A stretch of DNA of 64,000 nucleotides from DAHUXD01 sp963736455 (GCA_963736455.1 CAVTON010000001.1:1178001-1242000), one strand, 5' to 3'. Positions 37,392 through 46,121 are shown, numbered from the stretch's first letter. The notes: generated by a model from the letters alone, not told the origin. Translations and numbers: made by a program.

Positions 37392-37973
37392 ATGAAGAGA
37401 ATCGGATCCTGGATTACCGCCGCCTGCGCCGCCAGCGTACTCGGCCTGTCGGCCACCGCCGCGGCCCAGAGCTCGGAGAACGTGCATAGAAAAGAGGCGA
37501 TGGCGCCGGACGTGACGGCCACGGCGACCGTGGTGAGCGTCGACCAGAAGACGCGCGAGGTGACGCTCAAGGACAAGGAAGGCCGGACCTTCAGCTTCAT
37601 CGCCGGCGAGAAGGTGAAGAATCTTCCACAGGTCAAGCCCGGCGACCTGGTCAAGGCGACGTACCGGGAGGGACTCGTCTACGAGGTCAAGAAGGGCGGC
37701 ACGACGGGAACGTCGTCGAGCACCACGATGGCGGGAGCCCGGCCCGGCTCGATGCCGGCCGGCGTCATCTCGCACCGGACCACCGTGACGGTGAAGATCA
37801 CGGCGATCGACCCCAAGGTTCCCTCGGTGACCTTCGTCGGACCCGAAGGAAACTCGTACACCATGAAGGTGAAGGACCCCGCGAAGCTGCAGGGCGTCGC
37901 GGTGGGGGACACGGTCGACGTCACCTACGTCGAGGCCTACGCGATCAAGGTCGAGAGGGCGCCCGCGAAGTGA
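37392..37973 (+). CDS. Secreted protein with two related small domains
   Basis: 193 residues. ATG 37392 has AAGGAGGAGAG upstream. A signal peptide ends in TAAAQSSENV. Two similar segments follow, one with TATATVVSVDQKTREVTLKD and GEKVKNLPQVKPGDLVKATY, the other with TVTVKITAIDPKVPSVTFVG and VKDPAKLQGVAVGDTVDVTYVEA. Both look like small beta-barrel (OB- or SH3-like) units that could bind a ligand or metal. The family is widespread but I know no function. Promoter and partner genes are not evident. Confidence 0.65.
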   Translation: MKRIGSWITAACAASVLGLSATAAAQSSENVHRKEAMAPDVTATATVVSVDQKTREVTLKDKEGRTFSFIAGEKVKNLPQVKPGDLVKATYREGLVYEVKKGGTTGTSSSTTMAGARPGSMPAGVISHRTTVTVKITAIDPKVPSVTFVGPEGNSYTMKVKDPAKLQGVAVGDTVDVTYVEAYAIKVERAPAK

Positions 37974-37998
37974 TCCGGGTCCCGACCGGAGCCGGCCG

Positions 37999-39084
37999 GT
38001 GAGCGGGATCCTCGCGGATCTCCGCAGGAACCCGCTCAACTGGCTGCTCCTTTTCGTACCCGTCGTCATCGTCGCGGAGAAGGCGCGGCCCGAATCCCAC
38101 ACGGCGCTCTTTCTGCTCTCGGTCGCCGCCATCATTCCGCTCGCCGGCCTCCTGAGCCACGCCACCGAGAGCGTGGCCGCGAAGACCGGCGACGCCATCG
38201 GCGGTCTCCTGAACGCCACCCTCGGCAACCTGACCGAGCTCGTCATCGCCGTCGCGGCGCTGCGCGCCGGGATGTTCGATCTCGTGAAGGCCTCCATCGT
38301 CGGGGCGGTCGTGACCAACAGCCTCTTCATGCTGGGCGGCGCGTTCCTGCTCGGGGGCCTCAGGCACCATAAGCAGGAATTCAACCCCGCCAACGCGCGC
38401 ACGCAGGCCGGGATGCTCCTGCTGGCCACGATCGCCCTCGTCGTTCCGTCCGCCGTCGCCCGCGTGGACGAGGTCCACGTCGGCGCCTACATGCGGCCGC
38501 TGTCTCTCGGCCTCGCCTGCATCCTCCTCGTCTCCTACGCGCTCGCCTTGATCTTCACTCTCAAGACTCACCGCGACGTCTTCGCGAGCGTCGGGAGCGA
38601 GGAGCACGACGAGAAGCCCTGGCCGCTTCCCGCCGCGCTCGTCGCGCTCGCGATCGCGACCCTCTGCATCGCCGTCGTCAGCGAGATCTTCGTGGGATCG
38701 GTCCAGCAGGCGGCCGTCGCCTTCGGGATGTCGAAGGCCTTCGTCGGCTTCATCGTCGTGTCGCTGGTGGGCGCGGCGGCCGAGATGACGACCGCCTTCT
38801 CGGCGGCCCGGAAGAACCGCGTCGACCTGGCCGTCGGGGTCGCGATGGGCAGCTCCGCGCAGATCGCCCTCTTCGTCGCGCCGGTCCTCCTGATCCTGAG
38901 CTACTTCGTGGCTCCGGCGCCCATGGACCTTAACTTCGGGGCGGGCCAGGTGGTGATGGTTCTGCTCACGACCCTGACGGTCTCGTTCGTGGTGTCGGGC
39001 GGCCGCTCCGCGTGGTACTCGGGAATCCAGCTTCTCGCCGCGTACGCGATCTTCGCCGTGACGGCCTACCTGTTTCCGAACTAG
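37999..39084 (+). CDS. Ca2+/H+ antiporter (ChaA/CAX-like CaCA family)
   Basis: 361 residues from GTG 37999. Two inverted CaCA repeats are visible: LLNATLGNLTELVIAVAALRAG in the first half and LVGAAAEMTTAFSAARKNRVDLAVGVAMGSSAQIALFV in the second, both holding the conserved acidic residues that bind the cation. About eleven helices are expected. The protein exchanges cytoplasmic Ca2+ for protons at the inner membrane. The genes on either side are unrelated in apparent function. Confidence 0.9.
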   Translation: MSGILADLRRNPLNWLLLFVPVVIVAEKARPESHTALFLLSVAAIIPLAGLLSHATESVAAKTGDAIGGLLNATLGNLTELVIAVAALRAGMFDLVKASIVGAVVTNSLFMLGGAFLLGGLRHHKQEFNPANARTQAGMLLLATIALVVPSAVARVDEVHVGAYMRPLSLGLACILLVSYALALIFTLKTHRDVFASVGSEEHDEKPWPLPAALVALAIATLCIAVVSEIFVGSVQQAAVAFGMSKAFVGFIVVSLVGAAAEMTTAFSAARKNRVDLAVGVAMGSSAQIALFVAPVLLILSYFVAPAPMDLNFGAGQVVMVLLTTLTVSFVVSGGRSAWYSGIQLLAAYAIFAVTAYLFPN

Positions 39085-39581
39085 ACCGCCGAGCGGAGCC
39101 TGACCGGCGGCTTGCCCGCTTCGCGAGGTCCGCGTTCAAGGCGTCGACGCTCTCGTTGTAGATCGATCCCCTGCGAACGAAGACGGACTTTCCCGAAAGG
39201 TCGTCCACTCCCGCTATCGGCGCCGACGAGGCGCCGCCCACGATGATCTCCGACACGTTCGTCAGCGCGGGCGTCGAGAGGTCCGCTTTCTGCAGTCGCT
39301 CGGGAGTCACGGTCAGGCTGGCGGCCGCCACGTCGCCCCGCCATTCGCGCAGGGCCGCCGCGATGTCGTTGTCGACGGTCAGGATGCGGACGAGCCGGCG
39401 CTTCCGCATGGAGTCGAAGTCGCCCGGAAGGGGACCGGACATCCGGGTCGGGAGGCATGGTATTCCCGGGCGTTTTTGGGCGGGGCGGCGTCGGTTGGGT
39501 CACGGGATGGGCGGCGGTCCCCGCCGTGAGCAAGACCGATCCGACCACTGCTCGGGCGAGTGTTGCAATTTTCAAGCGCAT
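39081..39581 (-). pseudogene. Relic of an MltF-like periplasmic solute-binding/transglycosylase gene
   Basis: A signal peptide begins at ATG 39581 (RLKIATLARAVVGSVLLTAG). The homology then continues in a second frame: GDFDSMRKRRLVRILTV, DVAAASLTVTPERLQKADLS, LTNVSEIIVGG and DDLSGKSVFVRRGS. It ends back in the first frame with GKPPVRLRSAV just before the stop. An internal stretch of perhaps 80 residues between ILTV and the EWRGDVAAA block is missing, and the downstream catalytic domain is absent. With at least two frame breaks and deletions, it cannot code a working protein. MltF proteins bind and cleave peptidoglycan strands. Length and domain loss are inferred from family knowledge. Confidence 0.75.
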
Positions 39582-39633
39582 GACTCCTTCCGATCTTACC
39601 GACGGACCTAACGCCTCTGCCAGCCGGCAGCCG

Positions 39634-39960
39634 TCACCGCATGGCGGCCCGGACGTCGGCGAGCACCTGATCCGCGCCGTCGACGCGAATGATCCTGACG
39701 CGCGGGACTCGTAGTCCAGGATCACCTACACCGTTACCGTCAGGATCGCGGCAAAAACCGACGCTGTGGAGGAGTCTGCGAGAACGGGCCCCGGGCATGC
39801 CTTAGCCGGCGAGCAGCGCGCAGGCTATCGCGAAATCGCAGCATGCGGAACACGAGCGTCGGGGCGTGGGTCTGCAGGGCAACGTCCGGCTCGCCGTGGT
39901 GTCGATCATTGTGTTGACGGCCGGCAGCAGCAGCATCGTGGTGAGCGAGACGCGGTGCGA
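39634..39960 (-). pseudogene. Relic of a DUF4239 membrane-protein gene (paralogue of 51943-52710)
   Basis: Read on the minus strand, fragments of the C-terminal half of the intact DUF4239 gene appear in shifting frames: LLPAVNTMIDTTASRT (intact: VLSSVNAMIDLTTTRT), ALQTHAPTLVF (ALQTHPPTIIY), ACALLAG-stop-GMPGARS (VCAVLAGFGMAGGRARS), FAAILTVTV-stop-VILD (FAAILSLTIYVILD) and VDGADQVLADVRAAM (VDAADQLLHDVRASM). There are at least two frameshifts and two stops (TAA and TAG), and the first 125 residues are lost. It ends three bases before the nonahaem cytochrome gene. Confidence 0.8.
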
Positions 39961-39962
39961 CG

Positions 39963-41249
39963 TCAGGCGCCCCGGTGGCGGTCGAGGTCGCGGATTTTCG
40001 CGAGCAGAGCGCCGATCGAAAGCGAGATCAGGGCGAGCGACAAAAGGAGGCCTTTGCGGCGGAAACCGCGTTCCTTCGAGAGGCGCGCGGCCTCGGTCTT
40101 CGCGGTCTCGGCGATCTTCAGGCCGCCCGCGACGGTCCGCTGCACGTTGGTGGCGCGGAACATGTGAACGTCGGCCCGTGCCTTCGTCAGCGCCTCGTCG
40201 GCCTTGGAGAGCTCGAACTGGGCCTTCGCGACGAACATGCCCGCCTCGGCCTCGCGCTCGAGGTCCGCCTTGGCTTGCTGAGTCGCCGCCTTGAGGGCCG
40301 TAATGTCCTTGTACATCTCGGCGGCGGCCTTCGCGCCCTCGGTCCCGGGCTCGTGACACGAGCCGCACTTGCCCTCGTTGCCCGTCGAGAGAAAGGCGTC
40401 CACCGGGTGAACGATCTCGTGGTTCTCGTGGCACGTGACGCAGCCCGGCAAGCCCAGGTCGGCGAATCCCTTGGCGTGCGGGCTCTGCTTGAACTGGTCG
40501 GCGAAGATGGTGTGGCAGGTACCGCAGACGTTGGCGACCGACTCGACCTGGGGCGGAGCCGCGCCGTGGTTGCCGTGGCACGAGTTGCAGGTCGGCGACG
40601 ACAGGTCGCCCTTCTTGGTGAGCGCCTCGTAGTGCACGCTCCGCGTGTACTTCGCGTAGGCGTCGGAGGGCAGCTTGTGCTCGGCCATCAGCTTCGCGTC
40701 GCCGTGGCAGCGGTTGCAAGTCTGGGCGACGTGCGTGGGGAACACGGGGGCGCGCGAATCCTTGACGGACAGGATGCCGTGCGCTCCGTGGCAGCTGATG
40801 CACGTCGCGACCGTCGTGTCGCCCCTCGCGAGGGCCTTGCCGTGGCCGCTCGTCTTGTACTCGGAGAGCTGGTCCACGCGCTGCGAGGGGTTGTATTTCT
40901 TGATCAGCGCGGCGTCGGCATGGCAGTTGCCGCAGAGCGCCGGTACGTCCGCGGTTTTGGGCTTCCCGCGGAAGCCCTTCTTCGCGTCGTGCGCGGCGTC
41001 CATGTCCTCGGTGTTCGGATCGCCGCCGTGGCAGGTGGCGCACGTGAAGCCGGACTTCGCGTGAATGTCGTCGGCGAAGGCCCTGGCCGGAGGGCTGACC
41101 CGCGCGTCGTCGAGAGCGAGATGACAGGTCACGCAGCCGATCGTCGGTGCGGGGGCCGCCGCCGTCGCCGGCGTGGGAGCCTTCTCGGGCATCGCCGTCA
41201 GCGCAACGGCCGAGGCCCACGCCGCGAGCCCGAGGAGCAGGCGCCTCAT
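39963..41249 (-). CDS. Nonahaem c-type cytochrome with C-terminal membrane anchor
   Basis: 428 residues from ATG 41249, overlapping the cytochrome b stop (ATGA). A signal peptide is followed by nine CxxCH motifs: CVTCH, CATCH, CGNCH, CISCH, CNRCH, CNSCH, CGTCH, CVTCH and CGSCH. The last 130 residues are a helical, charged segment (KAATQQAKADLEREAEAGMF...) and one transmembrane helix (RRKGLLLSLALISLSIGALL). It is co-encoded with a Rieske protein and cytochrome b, so it probably takes the place of cytochrome c1/f as electron acceptor and passes electrons to the periplasmic multihaem network. I know no exact named family for it. Confidence 0.85.
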   Translation of the reverse strand: MRRLLLGLAAWASAVALTAMPEKAPTPATAAAPAPTIGCVTCHLALDDARVSPPARAFADDIHAKSGFTCATCHGGDPNTEDMDAAHDAKKGFRGKPKTADVPALCGNCHADAALIKKYNPSQRVDQLSEYKTSGHGKALARGDTTVATCISCHGAHGILSVKDSRAPVFPTHVAQTCNRCHGDAKLMAEHKLPSDAYAKYTRSVHYEALTKKGDLSSPTCNSCHGNHGAAPPQVESVANVCGTCHTIFADQFKQSPHAKGFADLGLPGCVTCHENHEIVHPVDAFLSTGNEGKCGSCHEPGTEGAKAAAEMYKDITALKAATQQAKADLEREAEAGMFVAKAQFELSKADEALTKARADVHMFRATNVQRTVAGGLKIAETAKTEAARLSKERGFRRKGLLLSLALISLSIGALLAKIRDLDRHRGA

Positions 41250-42355
41250 GGCGCGGCTCCGGTTCCCGGCGGGGGCTGGAGCGCGAGCAGCGTCAGGATG
41301 AGCGCGCCGATCAGGGCGAGGACGGCGAGCCGGTTCCACCATGGCGAGGGGCCTCCGCGCGCGGAGCCCCGATCGAGCAACGGCACGAGCACGAGGACCG
41401 CGCCGACGATCCCGAAGAAGATCACCCCGATCATCTCGCCCGGCACGCCCGCGATCTCGGCCGGGAGGTACTTGAGCGCCTGGAACATCGAGAGGAAGAA
41501 CCACTCCGGCCGGATTCCGGCCGGGGCCGGCGAGAAGGGATCGGCCTTCACGCCGAGCTCCCAAGGGTAGAACGCCGCGAGCGCCGCGAGGAGGCCGACG
41601 GCCACGAGCCAGCCCACCGAGTCGCGCAGGAGGAAGTCCGGCACGAACTTCATGGAGCGCGGCTTCTTCGCCTCGATCGACAACGGCACGCTCATGCCCT
41701 TCTGCTGCACGAGCACGAGGTGCGCGCCGAGGAGGGCCGTCGTGATCGCCGGGAGGATGGCGACGTGGATGCCGTAGAAGCGCGAGAGGGTGGCGCCCGT
41801 GACGTCGGACCCACCGCGCAGGATCCGCGAGAGCAGCGGACCGATGACCGGCAGCTGTGCCGGCACGTCAGTCCCGACCTTCGTCGCGAAGAACGCGAGC
41901 GTGTTCCAGGGCAGCAGGTAGCCCGAGAAGCCGAAGCCGAGCGCAATGAAGAGCAGGAGCACGCCCGTGATCCACGTCATCTCGCGCGGCCCGCGGTACG
42001 CCTTGAGGAAGAAGACCGAGATCATGTGGAGCACCACGACTCCCACGAAGATGTTGGCGCCCCACGAGTGGATCGACCGGATCAGCCATCCGAACGGGAC
42101 CTCCGCCATGATGTACTGGACGCTCTCGAAGGCCTCCGAGGCGCTCGGCCGGTAGTACAGGAGGAGCAGGATTCCCGTCGCCACCTGGACGAGGAAGAGA
42201 AAGAGCGCCATTCCGCCGAGGTAGTAGAAGATCGTGTACCGGTGGATGGGGACGTCCTTCTTCTCGGCGAGGTGGGCGATGCCCTCCCACCCGATGCGGT
42301 CCTTGACCCAGTCGAGCGCGGAGAGGGGGCGGCGATCAGGCGCGGCGGAGGACAA
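41246..42355 (-). CDS. Cytochrome b (b6/subunit IV-type single polypeptide) of second bc complex
   Basis: 369 residues. TTG 42355 is the only near start and lies inside the Rieske frame. The four haem histidines stand in SIHSWGANIFVGVVVLHM and YGIHVAILPAITTALLGAHL with the 14-residue b6-type spacing. The C-terminal half has the Qo motif RPEWFFLSMFQALKYL, a PEWF variant. Seven or eight helices are expected. The protein oxidises quinol with the Rieske protein, and its stop overlaps the start of the nonahaem cytochrome gene. It is clearly a different complex from the one at 6037-7495, whose Qo motif reads PDYF. Confidence 0.9.
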   Translation of the reverse strand: MSSAAPDRRPLSALDWVKDRIGWEGIAHLAEKKDVPIHRYTIFYYLGGMALFLFLVQVATGILLLLYYRPSASEAFESVQYIMAEVPFGWLIRSIHSWGANIFVGVVVLHMISVFFLKAYRGPREMTWITGVLLLFIALGFGFSGYLLPWNTLAFFATKVGTDVPAQLPVIGPLLSRILRGGSDVTGATLSRFYGIHVAILPAITTALLGAHLVLVQQKGMSVPLSIEAKKPRSMKFVPDFLLRDSVGWLVAVGLLAALAAFYPWELGVKADPFSPAPAGIRPEWFFLSMFQALKYLPAEIAGVPGEMIGVIFFGIVGAVLVLVPLLDRGSARGGPSPWWNRLAVLALIGALILTLLALQPPPGTGAAP

Positions 42356-42782
42356 CCTTCCCTCCCCGCTCGGCCACCTCGAGCCGGGTCAGCGGCCGCG
42401 GCGGCGGACCCGAGATGTTGGTTCCGTTGGTGTCGTAGACGCCATTGTGGCAGGCGCACCAGATGTCGCCGCGGTCGCCCCGGTACTGGACGGTGCACGC
42501 GAGATGCGTGCACGTGGCCGACAAGGCGCGAAGCTCTCCGGCCGCAGTCCGGAAGAGGACGACGGGCTTGCCGGCGAATGGGACGATCCGGCCGGAGTTG
42601 GGCGTGATTTCGGAAGCCTTCACGTCGAGCTCGACCTCGGAGAGCGAGGGCTCGGACGTCACGGGCGGGACAAGGTATCGGAGGATCGGATAGAGGAAGG
42701 AGACGAGGGTCGCGCCGAGGCTCGTGCCGAGCAGGAACGTCACCCAGCGGCGGCGGGTGTGACCGGTTGTGACGGCTTCCAT
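42336..42782 (-). CDS. Rieske iron-sulfur protein of second bc complex
   Basis: 148 residues from ATG 42782. MEAVTTGHTRRRWVTFLLG gives a twin-arginine, uncleaved-anchor N-terminus. The 2Fe-2S ligands are complete in CTHLAC and CACHNG, including the disulfide pair. It overlaps the cytochrome b start by about 20 bases. A 92-base gap separates it from the preceding gene and may hold its own promoter (GATAGTCT just upstream). It would move electrons from quinol to the nonahaem cytochrome. Confidence 0.9.
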   Translation of the reverse strand: MEAVTTGHTRRRWVTFLLGTSLGATLVSFLYPILRYLVPPVTSEPSLSEVELDVKASEITPNSGRIVPFAGKPVVLFRTAAGELRALSATCTHLACTVQYRGDRGDIWCACHNGVYDTNGTNISGPPPRPLTRLEVAERGGKVVLRRA

Positions 42783-42874
42783 GAAATCTGAGAGGAGACT
42801 ATCGCCACCGAGCCGGGGGAGAGAGATGAATTTGCACCAATGCGGTCGGCGCGGCACCCCGGAGGGCGGCGGCG

Positions 42875-43099
42875 CTACAGGACGCGCTTGGAACGAAGCT
42901 CGTCGAGGATCGTCCAGACCAGCAAAACCATGGCCACGAGCAGGAGCGCCGGTCCGAGAAACATGAACGCCGCGAAGAGATAGGCCGTCTCCTTGATGAG
43001 AAGCGCTGCCGAGAGGAGCACGGCAAAGCTGGTCAGGGCCACGGCCCAGCGGAGGCGCTGGAATCCCCGGGGGTTGACGTCGCCCGGGTTCGAGCTCAT
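42875..43099 (-). CDS. Small two-helix membrane protein of the electron-transfer operon
   Basis: 74 residues from ATG 43099, overlapping the tetrahaem cytochrome stop (ATGA). Two hydrophobic helices (AVALTSFAVLLSAALLI and AFMFLGPALLLVAMVLLVW) are separated by a short loop, and the end is charged (ELRSKRVL). No cofactor-binding motif is present. Position suggests an accessory subunit of the NapC-like cytochrome or the adjacent Rieske/b complex. The family is not recognised. Confidence 0.6.
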   Translation of the reverse strand: MSSNPGDVNPRGFQRLRWAVALTSFAVLLSAALLIKETAYLFAAFMFLGPALLLVAMVLLVWTILDELRSKRVL

Positions 43100-43809
43100 T
43101 TCGACGCCTGTTTCGCCGGAGCCGTCTCTTCCGCGTGGTGAGCGGGCCCGTGACAGTCGAGACACGAGTCCTTGCCCGACACCAGGTTGGGGATCTCGTC
43201 CTTGTCGTGTTTGGCGAGGAAATTCTGCGCTCCGAAGTGGCAGCCGAGGCAGCGCACGTTGGGGTACGGCTTGCGGATCTTGATGGGCTTCTCGTAGGTG
43301 CCCGTGATGTTGTGGTAGACGTGCCCCATTCCCTGGAGCTTGGCGCTGACGGTGCCGAACATGCCGTAATCGCTGTGGCAGGTGTAGCACTGGTCGGCCT
43401 GGATGTAGCGGTTCTTGTAGTGGATTGCCGCGAGCGAGTCGCTTTTCGGGTTCTTCAGGTCCGCGACGTGGCTCTCCATGACGTGGCAGGCGCCGCAGGC
43501 TTGCACGCTCATGGATTCCTCCATGCCGTGCGCCGTCGCGAGGAACACCACCACCACCGGGATCACCAGGATCGCGCCGAAGAGCATCGCCTTCGAGGCG
43601 GCCGTGACGCCCCGCTTACGGGCGGAGCGCCAGATCCAGAAGAGAAGCACGAGGTTGAGCACGGCCATCACGAGGCCGCCGCCGCGCAGCCACTCGCTCG
43701 TCGTTCCGACCCAGCCGCGCGGCTGCGGTACGCCGAAGTCCTCTGGGTTCGCCAGGAGCGGCGCCGCGCCCGCGAGCAGGAGCGCGGCGGCCGCCAGCCG
43801 GAGCTTCAC
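43096..43809 (-). CDS. NapC/NrfH/CymA-like tetrahaem membrane cytochrome
   Basis: 237 residues from GTG 43809, two bases after the monohaem stop. A signal-like N-terminus and a helix (MLFGAILVIPVVVVFLATA) anchor the protein. Four CxxCH motifs follow: CGACH, CYTCH, CLGCH and CLDCH, with extra His residues in MGHVYHN. Members of this family oxidise membrane quinol and reduce periplasmic partners. Next to MtrCAB-like genes its role is probably that of CymA in Shewanella, feeding electrons to the decahaem conduit. The N-terminal region (PLLANPEDFGVPQPRGWVG) is longer than in NrfH. Confidence 0.85.
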   Translation of the reverse strand: MKLRLAAAALLLAGAAPLLANPEDFGVPQPRGWVGTTSEWLRGGGLVMAVLNLVLLFWIWRSARKRGVTAASKAMLFGAILVIPVVVVFLATAHGMEESMSVQACGACHVMESHVADLKNPKSDSLAAIHYKNRYIQADQCYTCHSDYGMFGTVSAKLQGMGHVYHNITGTYEKPIKIRKPYPNVRCLGCHFGAQNFLAKHDKDEIPNLVSGKDSCLDCHGPAHHAEETAPAKQASK

Positions 43810-43811
43810 TT

Positions 43812-44099
43812 CTACTTCTTGTCGCCCGGGTAGTCCTTCACCCACGCGCCGTCGACGGCCTTCGCGCCGCGCTTATCCTTTTCGGCGACGAGCCACTTGC
43901 CGCGGTCGTTCAGCTCGTGGGACTCCTTTTTGGGAAGGCTGGCGACGTGGCAGAACTGGCAATTCTTCGCGTCGACTCCGGCCGCCTTCGCCTGCTTCTG
44001 GATGGCCAGGTCGGCCGACGACGTCCCGGACAGTGCGATCCAGGCGAGCGCGACGAGGAGAGCCGAGATGCCGCCGATGCGAGTGCCGCGAGAGCTCAT
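43812..44099 (-). CDS. Small monohaem c-type cytochrome
   Basis: 95 residues. ATG 44099 has AGGAGG about 11 bases upstream; the upstream ORF extension lacks a signal. A signal peptide (SRGTRIGGISALLVALAW) is followed by one CQFCH and a charged C-terminus (WLVAEKDKRGAKAVDG). A distal ligand is not obvious. It sits between the MtrB-like and NapC-like genes, so a periplasmic shuttle role is likely by context. Its small size makes the family uncertain. Confidence 0.8.
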   Translation of the reverse strand: MSSRGTRIGGISALLVALAWIALSGTSSADLAIQKQAKAAGVDAKNCQFCHVASLPKKESHELNDRGKWLVAEKDKRGAKAVDGAWVKDYPGDKK

Positions 44100-44155
44100 G
44101 GGGGAGTTCCTCCTGGGGAAGAGTCTAGGACGGAAGCGAGGCTTCTGCAAATCGC

Positions 44156-46114
44156 TCAAGGTCGCCAGTGAACCCCGACGAAGTACCGGTTGCCGTTGAA
44201 GTCGGCGAGAGGGCCGGCCTGGTCGAAGGCGACGCGCTCGTCGTACTTATCGCGCATCCACTCGAAATCAAGCCCGACGTTCTTGGTGAAGAAGTATTCG
44301 GCCAGCACGCGGACCCGGTCGACCGTGAAGGGAATCGAGCCGTTGTTGTTCATCCAGAGGTAAGCGGCGTCGAGGGACAGGCTCTGCCACAGGAAATGGA
44401 CGCCGCCTTCCCAGTTGTGGCCGAGCTCCCGCTGTTGTGTCGGGACGATCGAGAAGTCCTGGGGCTGACGGATCAGGATGTCCCGGTCCGTCAGGAACTC
44501 GCCGCCCGCGCCTCGAAGGGTCAGCACGTCCTTGAGCAGCGTGACCTCGAAATTGCCCTGAACCTCGCGGATCGTCGTGTTGTACCCGATCGTGACGACG
44601 TCGTCGTCGGCCTGAGTCTCCCGGAAGACCGCGCCGATCTTCAGGAAGTTCCTGAAATTCCAGAGACCCCGGAAGTCGTATCGGTCGCGACTGATGTAGT
44701 CGGTGCGGAAGATCGGGGCGTCGGCCTCGTCGTGGTGATAGTTCGCCGTCAGCGTGAGGCCGCATTGCGAAAACGTCGCGCCGCCGCCGTAGGTGTTGAC
44801 GCGGCGCTGGTACCTTCCGCCCTGTCCTCCCGGAACGACGATCTCGGAAGCGTCCGGGGTGGCTGTCACGTCCTCCTGCGTCTGCGACCAACCGGCGTTG
44901 ACGGAGAAGGGACCGATCATGCGCGCGTTGACGCCGGCGTTGTAGACGCGATCCATCTCGTCGATCTCGGTGTGGGCGTTGATCTTCTGCACGAGGTCAC
45001 CCGTGCTCTGACCGGCGTACGTGACGGTGTCCAGGTAGAGGTCCTCGATGAGCGCCGTCCCGTCGAGCTTCCGGCTGTTCTCGACCCAGCCGCCCACCAC
45101 CTGGACGTTGGAAGCGACCGAGATCTCGGCCTGGCCCGAGGCCCTCCAGTAGTCGGTCCGGGCCTTGGAGTCGACCGTCTCGGCGAGGCCGGAGAAGAAA
45201 CGCGCGATCTCGAACGACAGGAACTGGCCCATGTCGGCCTCGACGTAGTTCGTCTCGTCGCTAGCGTCGGCCTTGACGAACGTACCGATGAGCTTCAGGC
45301 GTCCGAAGAGGTTCGCCGTCAGCCAGGCGTTGGTCACGGGAGTGTTGACCTTGTCGTACTCGGTATTGGTGAGCGTTTGCGCGGTGATCGGCTGGCCGAG
45401 GACCGGCGCCGTGTTGTTGCCGTTGCCCGCCCCCGGCGTGAGCGTGGCGACGTCCTGCCAGTGGTACTGGCGCCAGCCCTGCGTGAATCCGGCATGGATG
45501 TCGTTCCAGTTGAAGCCGAGCCCGACGCGCCAGAGCTGATCGACCGATTCGACGAAATCGTCCTGCTGGAACTCGTTCTGGCCGACGTGGTACGTCGTCG
45601 TGCCCGGCCCGTCGTAGACGTTTCGGGTGTAGCCGAGGATCGGGCTGACGATCTTGCCCGGGAGGAGCTCCAGGTTCACGTCGTAGATGTTCCGGGTGCG
45701 ATTCCAAGTCTGCTGTCCCGGGATGATGCCCTGGTCGATGAACGGGTTCGCGAAAGCGGGCAGCGCGCTGTAGAGGTCGGTTTCGCGCCAGCTGAAGTTC
45801 AGGCGGAAGACGTCCGTCTGGCCGGCGAGCATCCGGAACTGGCCCGCCGGGCCGGCGCCGATGTCCGTGCCGGAGATCTGCAGGGTGTCCAGGAAGCCGA
45901 GCGAGCCCGGGGCCGCGTAGTCGAGCGACCGGAGCAGCACGCCGGGGCGGTCGTTGATCTGTGTCCGGTATTCCTGGTCGTTGCCGCCGACGTCGACGAA
46001 GCGGTAGCCGAGCACGACGTCGACCGGAATCGCCTGCGCCCCGGCCCACTCGGCGCCCGCGAGGAGGACCGCGGCGATCCAGGCGGCGGGGCGGAGTCGG
46101 CGCGCGCTCGTCAT
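44156..46114 (-). CDS. MtrB/PioB-like outer-membrane barrel of porin-cytochrome complex
   Basis: 652 residues starting with a signal peptide (AAWIAAVLLAGAEWAGAQA). The sequence is a series of alternating strands with aromatic girdles and long loops, ending in the aromatic-rich strand RYFVGVHWRP. MtrB homologues surround the decahaem MtrA and hold MtrC outside; the neighbouring genes code exactly such partners. The CxxC pair seen near the N-terminus of Shewanella MtrB is absent. About 26-28 strands are expected but not countable here. It lies 7 bases after the DmsE/MtrA-like gene. Confidence 0.85.
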   Translation of the reverse strand: MTSARRLRPAAWIAAVLLAGAEWAGAQAIPVDVVLGYRFVDVGGNDQEYRTQINDRPGVLLRSLDYAAPGSLGFLDTLQISGTDIGAGPAGQFRMLAGQTDVFRLNFSWRETDLYSALPAFANPFIDQGIIPGQQTWNRTRNIYDVNLELLPGKIVSPILGYTRNVYDGPGTTTYHVGQNEFQQDDFVESVDQLWRVGLGFNWNDIHAGFTQGWRQYHWQDVATLTPGAGNGNNTAPVLGQPITAQTLTNTEYDKVNTPVTNAWLTANLFGRLKLIGTFVKADASDETNYVEADMGQFLSFEIARFFSGLAETVDSKARTDYWRASGQAEISVASNVQVVGGWVENSRKLDGTALIEDLYLDTVTYAGQSTGDLVQKINAHTEIDEMDRVYNAGVNARMIGPFSVNAGWSQTQEDVTATPDASEIVVPGGQGGRYQRRVNTYGGGATFSQCGLTLTANYHHDEADAPIFRTDYISRDRYDFRGLWNFRNFLKIGAVFRETQADDDVVTIGYNTTIREVQGNFEVTLLKDVLTLRGAGGEFLTDRDILIRQPQDFSIVPTQQRELGHNWEGGVHFLWQSLSLDAAYLWMNNNGSIPFTVDRVRVLAEYFFTKNVGLDFEWMRDKYDERVAFDQAGPLADFNGNRYFVGVHWRP

Positions 46115-46121
46115 GCGGTTC

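Noticed and set aside
39700..39850. Further selenocysteine codons in the DUF4239 relic
   Set aside because: The stops are TAA and TAG, frames shift several times and the N-terminal half is missing, so it is a decayed gene.
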